From: Toxonevra muliebris
Lineage: Eukaryota; Arthropoda; Insecta; Diptera; Pallopteridae
Length of the DNA stretch: 64,000 nt
Assembly: GCA_963691655.1 (NCBI GenBank)
Contig: OY829331.1
Location: 62,001-126,000, forward strand
Direction of reading: 5' to 3'
Position numbers and translations under genes: made by a program
Notes under the pieces: model-generated
Databases searched by the model: none
Seen by the model: the letters and a program-made list of their open reading frames with translations, nothing else
Told to the model about the DNA's origin: nothing
Part shown: in pieces, positions 50,879-61,096 of the stretch
Layout of the letters: each line of letters starts with the position of its first letter
Position numbering within the stretch: position 1 is the stretch's first letter

Positions 50879-51352
50879 TTACATGCAAACCTCTTGAGAG
50901 TCTATAAAAATTGGTTCCGTACCTTTTTTTAATTTAAAAATTCTAAACACCTCACATCTTGGTGGAATTATACAATTTTCGTTACTTGTACCATTTACGA
51001 TAGGAATTTTCAACTTATTATTGTAATACCAAAGCGAAATTGCCATAATTTCATAATTAATCTTGCATTTGTGTACTTTTAAAAAGTCTTTACCGAGTAT
51101 TCCTTCGGATGGGATATTAAAATTATCGAGGACAACATGAAAAGTTTGTGGAATCGAATAATTATGAATAATAAGATTTGCACGAATTGTGCCTAGAGTT
51201 AAAATGGAATCAGTTGTTATGCCTGTAATATTTATTATTTCGTTTTTATTGAGTACAGTGTTTAAATTTAAACAAGAAATTTTTATTAACGAAATATCTG
51301 CTTGAGAATCGACTAAAAAACTACATGACTTATTTGTTTCTGTACAATTCAA
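50879..51352 (-). pseudogene. Aspartic protease region of pol
   Basis: A 157-codon frame with FLVDSQADISLIK near residue 12, followed by a second hydrophobic segment GILGKDFLK near 90. This is the layout of retrotransposon proteases, which cleave Gag and Pol and act as dimers. The canonical Asp-Ser/Thr-Gly triad reads Asp-Ser-Gln here. Between 50758 and 50878 the frame changes again before reverse transcriptase. Confidence 0.75.
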
Positions 51353-51404
51353 ATTAATGAAATCTGCGTAATTTAAACTGTAAACAGACTTTGTAAGCTG
51401 GTTT

Positions 51405-51910
51405 TCAATCGGTAATATTGATTTGCCTCCCCCAGCATTCCGCGTTTAAAGTCAGGGTTTTCGCATTGTGATTATTTGAATAGTTTCGACTGATGTTGTT
51501 ATTAAATCGAGTGTTACCACGATTAGGATTATAGCTACTCCTACTTTGGTTATAATTATTGCCGCGATTGCTATAAAAACTTCGTGAGTGACCATTAAAA
51601 CGACTGTAATTATTGCCACGATGAAAATTATTGCCACGATTATTATTAAATCGGTTGAAATTATATCTATTCGAAAGATTGTTCGAATTGTTGCCACGAG
51701 ATTGAAATGCTAGGACTTGTTTTTCTTTCGATTCATTTGTTTGCTCTACAACTAGTTTAGCTACGACATGTTTCGGATCGGTGAATGCTGTTGAAGCTAG
51801 AATTGATTTAATTAAATCTGATTTAGCATTCAACCGACAAACACTAACTGCTTGCTCGATTGCCATTTCATGAGCTTTGACTTTTGTTATGCCTTCAATG
51901 ACGAGAGTTC
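51405..51910 (-). pseudogene. gag, C-terminal part
   Basis: The frame continues gag after a one-base insertion in a T run near 51920. Its distal half is rich in Asn, Arg and Gly (repeated RGNN and NRGN words, about residues 57-130) and is probably the RNA-binding nucleocapsid part; no CCHC zinc knuckle is visible. The end overlaps the zone where pol begins in a different frame. Confidence 0.8.
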
Positions 51911-52438
51911 TTTCAAGAAAATTCTGCGTAATTATTATTTTTAACTTGCAAAGCTACAATTTTCCCAGCAACCACTTTCGAATTATCGGGCTTTATTTTG
52001 TTTCTCAAAGCAGTTTTTATTTGGTCAATTGAGTTAACATTTTCGGATAGAGCTTCTCGTGCTTTTCCTTCTAACTTTGACTTAACAAACGATATAAAGG
52101 TAGCTGTCAGGTTATTTTCTGTTAATTCTTGAATTAAATTAGTTTTATCTAAAAATGACTCTAACCCAAGTGGATTCCCCTCATAATTTTCTCTCATTAT
52201 CGTAGCACACATGCTAATAAATAATTTCTTTTGCGCTATAGTAGCTGCCATTTCTGTATTCAACCCAACTTTTCTATCAATATTGTTTCCTGAATTGGTA
52301 ATACCTGAACTCGAATCGGTTCCTGACGAAATTGTTTGATTAATATTTCTTGCTTTGTTTTCTTTTGAATCATATTTTTCCGCATCCGAATCAGTTTCTG
52401 TCAAAATTGCTCTGTCAACTGGTGTGAATTTATTAATA
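51911..52438 (-). pseudogene. gag, middle part (left copy of the duplication)
   Basis: This part of gag includes a 442-bp stretch (51997-52438) that is identical to 55521-55962. The frame runs leftward into the C-terminal gag. Its first nine codons (from 52464) are not gag: they come from the inserted segment, so the open frame is a chimera and does not mark the true gag start. Confidence 0.85.
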
Positions 52439-52443
52439 AATTG

Positions 52444-55400
52444 GGAAAAATGAGTTTTAAACATCTATAAATACCGTTTTTGACCATAATGTGCTAGAAA
52501 CTTAGCACTATTTCAATTCAAATTTATTTTTCAAATATTTTTTTATATTTGACTTTTTAGAAAGAAACCGATTAAAGTAAAAAATATTTAAAAATCGTTC
52601 AATAGATTTTATTTTGACTTCCCCATCTACTGGCAATTAATATCAAAAATTAAAATAAAGTTTTTACATTTCGGGGGGGGGGGGGGAGGGGTGAAAGGAG
52701 GTCAGAACCCCCCAAAACCTCCCCTCTAAATACGGCCTTGCTTATATGTTTTTTCATAAAGAGACTAGTTATTTTTATTTCTATTGCTAAAAAATATAAT
52801 AGAATGTCATTACAAAGCATTGTTGCACGTGATGATAATTTAAAATAAAGTTTAATAAGTATTTATGATAAAATTTTTGAACCCCATTTTTTGCCCAGAC
52901 GTTGTCGAAGCATTTTGATATATGGCAACATATAATAATATTTAATTATTTGTAGTTCACGGCATGGCAGAAGAATTAAGAAGGTAGATGCATTTTGACA
53001 AGTAAGAGGAATTTTGACAATTGGGAAAATATTTGTTTTGATACTATTCTTCTTTTTACAACAGCGTTGTATTTTCATTGTTCAATTTTTGAGTGAGAAT
53101 TTATAATAAAATAATTTGCATATTTTACATGTACATAAGAAGAATCAGTTGCTGCTTTTTATATTATTTATTAACTCTTAACATGTTCAAGGTTTCTGAT
53201 AATAAAGAAAACAAATTTAAATAACATTATTTATTCCTTTTTTATCATAAATAACATTTATTATTTAGTACTAAGTAATAAAAGTAGTATTAATAATCTA
53301 CTACCAGCTCTCTCTTTTGTACTCATTTCAAAAAATGCATCTCTAAAATGTTCCTCTTACCTGTCAAAAATTTCAAAATGGCTTCTTTTTGAAAAACTGC
53401 TTCTACCTCTGAATACTTCTACCATGGTTCACGGACAACTGCTATTGTAACGAGAATCTTTGCTTTCGACGGCATTTTTTAAATGAACTTGCACGTCACT
53501 TGCAATAGTTTTTGCAATTTTCGATAATTTTTGGAGATAAAATGTATTCTCAACTTCCAGTAGCTTACTTGCACGTGTGGACGCGGCGTTAGTCGAGGCT
53601 GAAAAAATTTTCATCAAATTAACCCTCTAACTCCATAATTTTTGAATTTGCTCACAAACTCAAATTAAGGTAAGAAAAATAAAAAATAAATATCTGTAGT
53701 TTTAGAATTTGGGTTACTATTTAGCCTGTGCAGTCGAAAAAATGCATCCCGCCTCTAGGCGGACCTGGCCATCTGCACTAAAAAAAATGGTAAATGTTGT
53801 GAAAGCAAAAATATATTTGTTGAACGAAAATTAATGAAATATTTAAAAATAAGCTATTTGTAATTTTGTAATAAGGAAAGTAAGAAAGCAAGACTTTGCA
53901 GAGTTTAAAGTTGCATTAAGTTCAGTAAGAATTAGTTTTTGACTTGCTCTCCGGCGTTTGCACATCTTTTTCCAAGATCTGTCGGTAAATGCACACCAAT
54001 TGCCGAAATTATCATATCGAACGTCATCGGCTTGATAGTAAGCCTTCTTTGGCTTAAGTAATTGTTGTGTGACCACGAATCGACCCACTTTCTGTTTCTT
54101 TGATGAAAAAATCAATAAAACAACGATTCAGGCACGTTTAAGCGACATGGCTAACAACGCAATATTTAAAAAACATACTAATGCATCCATTATAATGTTA
54201 ATAAATCGCTAAAATGTATCGCAAAAAAATAGCACTGGTCCGCCTGTAAACGGTCTCGCCAAATTTTTATACTTTAAAGTAGGCCCTCTTTGTTCCAAAT
54301 TCGAGTGAATTAATTGAAAAAAGTGAGTTTTATGCATTAAAATTTAGTGTTTTACGTATATTTTGCAATCCAATTTTGGACTATGCCAATATATGATTGG
54401 AAATAATTTCTTTTTGTTATTCTCAATATGGCATTATTTTCCGGGTATGAGACACAGCATATCACCGGATATGAGAAGCCACTTAACTAGTGTTTAGATC
54501 CATTTATTTTTAGCCATGTCAACCCTAAAAAAGAAAATCGTCCATGAAATGCATCACGTGTAACTGGCTTTCTCATTTGAAGTGTGCAAACATTGCGATA
54601 GCGATTTGGAAGTAGAAGACGATGATCAAGAGAGAGAGATAATGAATAAAAACTGTCATTTCTTTTTATCTTAGTACCTGAAGGCCTACAAAATAAATAA
54701 ATTTCTTTTTATAAATAGTTATGGGGTTTTTACTTCATATTTCCCCATTTTTAGTGCATTTTTGTAGGTGTCTCATGTACGGGTACAAATATTTTTTTGG
54801 CAATACACATCCGCGTATTTTTATTTTCATTATCTGTCACAGTATTAAAAACATGTAATTTGTTTTAACCAATGAAAATTTATCGCTCAAAAACAAAACT
54901 CATGTCGTACCCCTGAACACTCCCCTATTATTAAGTTAATTTAATTTCATGGTTTGTTAATGGTCACAATGAAACGTAATTTTTTTGTCAAAGTGACTAA
55001 GTCGCAACAATGTGTAAAGGGCAGGCAAAACATACGGCAGTTTTGGAACCCGCCACGATGCCTCATCAGTGATCTTTGTGATAGTTCTTACTACCATTTC
55101 AACATTCTATATAAGTGTTTAATATTTGAAAACGTTACCCAGAATTACAAGGTTTTTGTTTTCAAGTATTTTCATTGAACAGAAATGATGAATGAAACTA
55201 ACACAACTATTCTTATTTTTGTTGAAATTCTCATCAGGGTTGCCGTTTTGCTTATTTGTAAGCAGATTTGCTTACTTTTTTTACGGTTGTGCACACGTTT
55301 ACTTTTTCTCATTTTATTTATTTTGATGTGTAAACATTTTAGCTCACGGTATGGGCAAAATTTCAAATGTGTAAAATGTAAGAATAACTGTAACGTAAGA

Positions 55401-55527
55401 TGTAAGATAACTGTAACGTCCAGTTCCCCTCTCGCTCGCACTACTGCGCGGCATGATTGTGCTACTCTAAACAACAAAGAGAAGAGAAGAAGAGAGGGAG
55501 AAATTAAAATACGAGCGAAGTTTGTTT
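52444..55527. repeat. 3.08-kb duplicated segment, copy 1 (inside gag)
   Basis: This segment is repeated in the same orientation at 60798-63883; I counted about five substitutions and a poly-G length difference (14 versus 16) by eye. In this copy the left boundary cuts into a hAT-like MITE that is more complete in copy 2. It has no terminal inverted repeats. Short open frames (for example minus 53429-53617 and 53843-54115, plus 54954-55178) resemble no known family. An inverted pair around GGCGGACC lies at 53757 and 54240. It is bounded on both sides by identical gag sequence. Confidence 0.95.
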
Positions 55528-56081
55528 CTCAAAGCAGTTTTTATTTGGTCAATTGAGTTAACATTTTCGGATAGAGCTTCTCGTGCTTTTCCTTCTAACT
55601 TTGACTTAACAAACGATATAAAGGTAGCTGTCAGGTTATTTTCTGTTAATTCTTGAATTAAATTAGTTTTATCTAAAAATGACTCTAACCCAAGTGGATT
55701 CCCCTCATAATTTTCTCTCATTATCGTAGCACACATGCTAATAAATAATTTCTTTTGCGCTATAGTAGCTGCCATTTCTGTATTCAACCCAACTTTTCTA
55801 TCAATATTGTTTCCTGAATTGGTAATACCTGAACTCGAATCGGTTCCTGACGAAATTGTTTGATTAATATTTCTTGCTTTGTTTTCTTTTGAATCATATT
55901 TTTCCGCATCCGAATCAGTTTCTGTCAAAATTGCTCTGTCAACTGGTGTGAATTTATTAATATCAACTCTAATTTTCCAATCTAATTTGCCAAAACATCT
56001 AACCAAAAGCTTTCTACAATGTGTTATTCTATCGCATATATTTGCTTTTATAGTACTTGATAGCTCTTCGGTATGCAACAC
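55521..56081 (-). pseudogene. gag, N-terminal part (right copy of the duplication)
   Basis: The authentic gag start is in this frame, probably at 56081, giving about 40 N-terminal residues absent from the other copy, then the 442-bp shared stretch. The frame runs out of gag into the 3.08-kb segment at 55521 and stops within it. The leader and 5' LTR lie to the right, confirming this as the 5' end of gag. Confidence 0.85.
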
Positions 56082-57182
56082 AGTGTATCACAAAATAGCA
56101 TTATAGTTATCAATAAGTAATTCCACATATTCATTTATTTTTGTTACGTTTGTTGAAAGTGGGCGATTTTGTAACACACGCTTTTTATTGTGTAAAACTT
56201 GTTGATCAAGTCGTTAAATTTTTCTTGATAAAATTTTGACATCTGAATTAATTTCCTTTGCTAAACCTGGCAACAGTAGATCATTAAATATTTTCCCCTT
56301 ATTTCCTTTCCTTTCGTTCCTTTACATATGTAATAAAACTTAATTTTTAATTATATATATTTATAGCATTATATATTTTACAAAGGCATTGTTTCTTTTT
56401 TTTTTTTTTTTTTATAAATGCTTTAATTTCATATTTTGATCCTTAGATATCCATATTTAATTTATAGAATATTGTAGGTTGGTTTACAATTTTGTTTCAC
56501 CACAGTGGGATTTTATTAGCAAAATACTTTAGGTGGTGTGTTGTTAGAATATTTTCCCCCATATTTCAAAGATTTCACTGTTGCTAAGTTTCTACTGTCG
56601 CTGTTTCTCAGATGATTCTCTTAGCTTTGCTGTTCGTTGTTGCAATTTGTAGTATCATTTGATATGCTTTTTGCAGTCGTTGGTTATGCGTTTATTTCCG
56701 AAGGTTATTGACTTCTTCAGTGCCCCATAGTTACTTAGGAACAGTTGTTATATTCTTTAGATTTTGTTGGTTTGTGGTAACTGTTATAGTCTATTGAACT
56801 GTACTTATTATATTTAATATATTTAATAATTTTATGTTTATTGTTGTACAAATTTTTTTTTTTGTATTTTTTCCCAAGTTTTTTGTTTCTATGTTTTGTA
56901 TATATGCATAAATGTTTTAATTATAGGTTTTTATTAATATTCTTGACTAATTGTCTTGTTTTTTTTTTTTTTTGTGTTATATACATATATGCAATGTCTT
57001 TAATTTTATTTCTTTCTTTAATAATATTTGCATCAATTTATTTATTAATTTTTTTTGTTCTTGGGTTAGCACTGCTGTTTTTAAATGTTTTAGTTTTGCA
57101 ATTTTTGTGCAGATTAGCACTGCTGTTTTTAAATGTTTTACTTTTATAGTTTTGTGCAATTTTCCCCGTTTGTCTGTCTCGC
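56082..57182 (-). other. LTR element leader region
   Basis: About 1.1 kb between the primer-binding site and gag, AT-rich and without conserved coding. Near 57065-57150 a segment of about 54 bp containing TAGCACTGCTGTTTTTAAATG is repeated twice in tandem. Its role, if any, in packaging or translation is unknown. Confidence 0.6.
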
Positions 57183-57196
57183 TGTCACGGCCGCCA
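57183..57196 (-). other. Primer-binding site, tRNA-Arg type
   Basis: On the minus strand TGGCGGCCGTGACA directly follows the 5' LTR. It differs at one base from the tRNA-Arg complementary site known in the 412/mdg1 group. Confidence 0.7.
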
Positions 57197-57388
57197 TATA
57201 AAAGGTCCGTTGCGTATCATTAAAAGAAACGCACCATTTCAATGTTCAGAGCAAACTAGCCCCCAGTTTATTATGTTAATTAAGCAAGGTAAACAAGAGA
57301 GTAGAAATAGAGTGATAAGTAATAGTAATAGATTATATATATATAGGGTATTCAGAGTATCGACTACTAATGACAGGGATGCATTACA
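57197..57388 (-). repeat. 5' LTR
   Basis: About 192 bp, the partner of 47362-47558. The two differ mainly in a patch near 57226-57245. The minus-strand start is TGTAATGC. Both LTRs carry a plus-strand TATAAAAG at their inner or outer end. Confidence 0.9.
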
Positions 57389-57896
57389 GTGCTATTTCTG
57401 GCATTTTCTCTACCTGCATAACTAGCAAATTTAATTGCTCGGCAGTAGTTGCTTTTTTAGGGCTATTATAAAATTGGAATTACATTTTCTTTATTAACAA
57501 ATTAATTTCATCTCCAACTCAAGCTCGCAGATAAGTAATAAATTTAACAGTTCAAGGGAACAAAATTTTAACGTTGCGCTTTATAAAATACCGTATTTCA
57601 ATTCTGCCAGCGCAACTACGTAACTGAACGCCAATAACACAGTGCCACAGAAAATGAAAAAAAATAAAATAAAATGGAAGAGCTCGAATATACTTTTCTA
57701 CATAATTCGTGCACGCTGAATACGATGGCGTTTTCAGTTTTTCCCCTATACGCCACAATTTTTTGGAAAATCGATTTGAAAAAAAAATATTTGTTGCTTA
57801 GGTTTTTAAACATCTTTACCAATATAAAAGTATATAGGGATGTAAAAATTGGTAGTTGAGTGTTCAATGATTCCCATAATACATTTGCAATATTAA

Positions 57897-58598
57897 GGAG
57901 ACCTTCAGGTCCTTGAATTTGACGAGTTTTTGGGATTTTTTTTTTTTAAATGCAATAATGAGCAATAGTATTTACACTTTGTAGATATATTTTATTACTT
58001 TAACAATATTCAAAAATAATAATAAAAAAAAAATTATAATTTTAAGTAAACTAAAATTGGTGTTACAGTTGCCCTCTTCAAAAAAAAGGATCTTGCTGGT
58101 GGGACAGGTTTTGGATTTTCCACTGATCTCAAAAAAAAAAAGAAGAGATTACAATTGGTATGAATGTAGTTATCGCAGGAACTAAAATGAAAAAAAAAAT
58201 TTACAAAATAGCGCGTTGTTGAAATTTACTTTACGAAAACAGACCGTTTTTTCACTACTTTTTGTATGTAAAAAGTAAGAAGTATTCAACGTAGAAAGTT
58301 TTATTTAGTTCCTACGATAAGCACTGGTTTTCTGAATAATATAGTAAAATTTGAGACGAATCGGTCAAGTAGTTTTTGTTTTTTGTGTGCAGAAAAATAT
58401 AGTTTCGAGATAAATGAGTTTAAACTTCAGTCGGCCTGTATACCTGCTTCTGCGCTCACCTGCTAAATAGGCTGTAGAAGTCGAAATACTGGAAATATTG
58501 ATACGAAAAGTTTTACAGTATACTTTTAAAAGTCTATACTTTTGAAATATAAAAAAAAAAAATCAATTTTTTTGAAAAATCTAGACCAGAAGGTGGCC
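57897..58598. mobile_element. 702-bp TTAA-flanked insertion
   Basis: TTAA flanks both ends (57893-57896 and 58599-58602). The other arm of the host foldback has a single TTAA at the corresponding place near 59788, so it preserves the empty site and the boundaries are certain to the base. The ends are imperfect inverted repeats: GGAGACCTTCAGGTC and, inverted, GGCCACCTTCTGGTC. Inside, ATCGCAGGAACTAAA and its near complement form a hairpin about 140 bp across. No protein is recognisable. Confidence 0.85.
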
Positions 58599-59310
58599 TT
58601 AAGTACATGTCCAAGCTGTTAGTAAAAATGAGAAATTTTTGCGAAAAATACCCACTTTTTAAGGAAATAAATGGCAATAGTTAACCTAGAACCTTCAAAT
58701 TCGTAGTGGTGATTATTACCAGCTAAATATATTTACGCACAAACTTTATCATCATACCTCCAACGGTTTTCAAGTTATTCCACTTAAATTTGTATTAAAT
58801 ACTTCCATATATATAACTATACCCAAAAAAGTTTGTTATTTATACTAGTATATTTGGATAATTCCTCCTAACATACTAGTATTAATTAAAAAACAATCAA
58901 AGTTTGGTTTTTTATTTTTTTCCTCTGCGGGAACAATCGGTATACCAATGTTGTGGTCAGACAAATCATTTAGAAATGATTCCGAAAGGAAATTTTGTTT
59001 CACAGTTACACGTAAGCGTAAATATGCTAGCATTAGTTCCAACTAAAATGCACAAATAATTTTAATACACCATTCAAGCATCCTGCTTTTGATATCTCCA
59101 ACGGTTAACCAGTTATTAGTAAAAAAAGCCATTTTTCACCAAAGGGGGGATTTTTTGGGGGGTCACTCTGTAACCCCAGGACTGATTTTTGTGGTTTTTG
59201 AATCGATCATACTCCCACCAACAATTACTGAAGAAAAATCTCAGTTTAGACTATAATTTCATTAGAGCTTTTTTTTCTAAAGCATTTATCTTTATCTTAA
59301 GCATTTCATC

Positions 59311-59372
59311 TTGGAATCGAACCTGAGGCAGCTGTCTTCAGTCTTGCACTCAATCACCAGGCCACCGGGGCC
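59311..59372 (-). repeat. tRNA-like sequence (possible SINE head)
   Basis: On the minus strand GGTTCGATTCC (59313-59323) matches the polymerase III B box exactly, and TGGCCTGGTGATTGAG begins about 41 bases upstream as an A-box-like segment, after GGCCCCGG. The 3' side cannot pair with the 5' side as an acceptor stem, so this is not a functional tRNA gene. It may be the head of a tRNA-derived SINE or a tRNA pseudogene. Confidence 0.45.
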
Positions 59373-60059
59373 ATCATATATTTGTGACAAAATATTAGAA
59401 AAATAAAATATGAAATAATTTATTAAATTTTTTTGTGATTTATTTCTTTATCAATAAATTGGGAACAACATTTTTATTAATAAGATTAATACTATCTTTA
59501 TTGATTTCTGACTAACTTTTCCTAAACTAATACAAACAACTAAATACTTTCTACAAATACATTTGAGTATACTTTATATGCATATGTAGAAGTATTTAAT
59601 AAAACTAAAAGAACAATAACTTGAAAACCGTTGGAGGTATGATAATTAAAGTTTGTGCGTATATATATTTAGCTAGTGCTAATCACTTTAACGAATTTGA
59701 GGGTTCTAGGTTAACTATTGCCATTTTTTCCTTAAAAAGTGCAATTTTTTGCAAAAATTTCAAATTTTTCTAACTTAGATACAGCTTGAACATGTACTTA
59801 ATATTGAAAATGTATTATGGGAATCATTGAACCCCCAACTACCAATTTTTACATCCCTATATACTTTAATATTGGTAAAGATTGGTAAAAGAGGGGGAAA
59901 ACTGAAAATGCCATCGTATACAGCGTACAGAAAAGTATATTCAAGTTCTTGCATTTTTTTGCTTTTGCGCTATGTAATCACTCACTTCAGTGTTGCGTTT
60001 TATAAATTACGAAATTTGAAAAAGCAGGTGAAGTGAATGTGTTGCGTTTTATAAAATAA

Positions 60060-60430
60060 GGCTGTTAGAAAAAAATATAAAGGTATCTAGTGGAAAAAAG
60101 CTAGTCGGTTTTAAATCAAAGACTTAAAAATAGGGTTTAAAAAGGTAAAAAGCTTTAATCGCTGATGAGTTCTAAAATATTGAATTTTGAGTAATTGTTC
60201 CCAAAACAATTTTTTAAGTATAATTAAGGCAATATTTTGTTCTTAGAATTTTTTATCTACGAGTGAAACTTAACGGTGTTTTGATCGAAGAGCTGTCATT
60301 TTGTACAAAATTTTCATGAAACGAATTTTTTCCAATTTTTTAGGGGTGGTAATTTCTGTTTAAAACATTTATATTATAGAGCATTAAATAGATCCAGAAG
60401 TTCTACACATGCATATTATATATCAATTTA
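60060..60430 (-). repeat. Dispersed non-coding repeat, copy 2
   Basis: Inverted match to 23170-23545, with the same order of landmarks. The copies are clearly diverged, so the family is old. Confidence 0.75.
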
Positions 60431-60712
60431 AAGACCTTGACGAGTAGGTTAGCCAAAAATTATTTATAATTTATTTGACTTAAAATCGGTTAAGCCAATT
60501 CCAAAATATTAGCGTCGGAAGTTTTTTAAAATTCGCGCATTGAACAAAGCATTGAATTCATCGTTGTAAAAATCATTGCTTAAGCGGGAGTAAATAACAA
60601 ATGAGAGAGAGAGAGGACATGAGTAACGGCATTTCTCAGAATTATCTAACGAATTATCTGCATACACAAATAACAAAACAAACACCAACAAGTAGTTTGG
60701 TTCTCTTTTGAT

Positions 60713-61096
60713 CAGGGCCGTAGCCAGGATTTTTTTTCGGGGGGGTTTCATTCGAAAAAAATTCGAGGTCAAAAACTTCCCATCACGGCACGTTTTAGGA
60801 AAAATGAGTTTTAAACATCTATAAATACCGTTTTTGACCATAATGTGCTAGAAACTTAGCACTATTTCAATTCAAATTTATTTTTCAAATATTTTTTTAT
60901 ATTTGACTTTTTAGAAAGAAACCGATTAAAGTAAAAAATATTTAAAAATCGTTCAATAGATTTTATTTTGACTTCCCCATCTACTGGCAATTAATATCAA
61001 AAATTATAATAAAGTTTTTACATTTCGGGGGGGGGGGGGGGGAGGGGTGAAAGGAGGTCAGAACCCCCCAAAACCTCCCCTCTAAATACGGCCTTG
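60713..61096. mobile_element. hAT-like MITE at the left edge of copy 2
   Basis: The left end CAGGGCCGTAGCCAGGAT and the right end, inverted, CAAGGCCGTA share CArGGCCGTA, followed on each side by a G-rich run. The flanking 8 bp (CTTTTGAT and CTTATATG) agree only in part. A run of 16 G lies inside. Only the part from 60798 is present in copy 1 of the 3.08-kb segment. Confidence 0.55.

Larger units (their letters stand above)
47362..57388 (-). mobile_element. LTR retrotransposon, gypsy superfamily, mdg1/412-like, inactive
   Basis: On the minus strand the order is LTR (57388-57197), primer-binding site, leader, gag, protease, reverse transcriptase, RNase H, integrase, polypurine tract and LTR (47558-47362). 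The 4-bp flanks, GTCC (47358-47361) and GTGC (57389-57392), differ at one base. No envelope-like frame follows integrase. The pol order, a primer site resembling tRNA-Arg, and two-LTR structure suggest the mdg1/412 group. It is inactive: several frameshifts break gag and pol, and a 3.08-kb foreign segment with a 442-bp gag duplication splits gag. Confidence 0.93.
57550..60060. mobile_element. Large foldback element
   Basis: The right arm (about 59570-60060) is the inverted copy of a left arm split in two: 57550-57896 and 58599-58820. Shared landmarks are CTTTATAAAATA near the ends, ACATCCCTATATACTTT-type sequence, CCATAATACATTT and AACCTAGAACCTTCAAATTC-like sequence. The split in the left arm is caused by the TTAA-flanked insertion at 57897-58598. 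The loop (58821-59569) holds a tRNA-like sequence. No transposase is recognised. Confidence 0.8.

Noticed and set aside
52439..52464. ATG at 52464 as the gag start
   Set aside because: Its first codons belong to the inserted 3.08-kb segment; the authentic upstream gag sequence is at 55963-56081.
53429..54115. Two small minus-strand frames in the 3.08-kb segment as genes
   Set aside because: They are identical in both copies only because the copies are recent; no domain or family is recognisable.
54954..55178. 74-codon plus-strand frame in the 3.08-kb segment as a gene
   Set aside because: No homology or coding signature is recognised, and its duplicate at 63310-63534 is explained by the segment copy.
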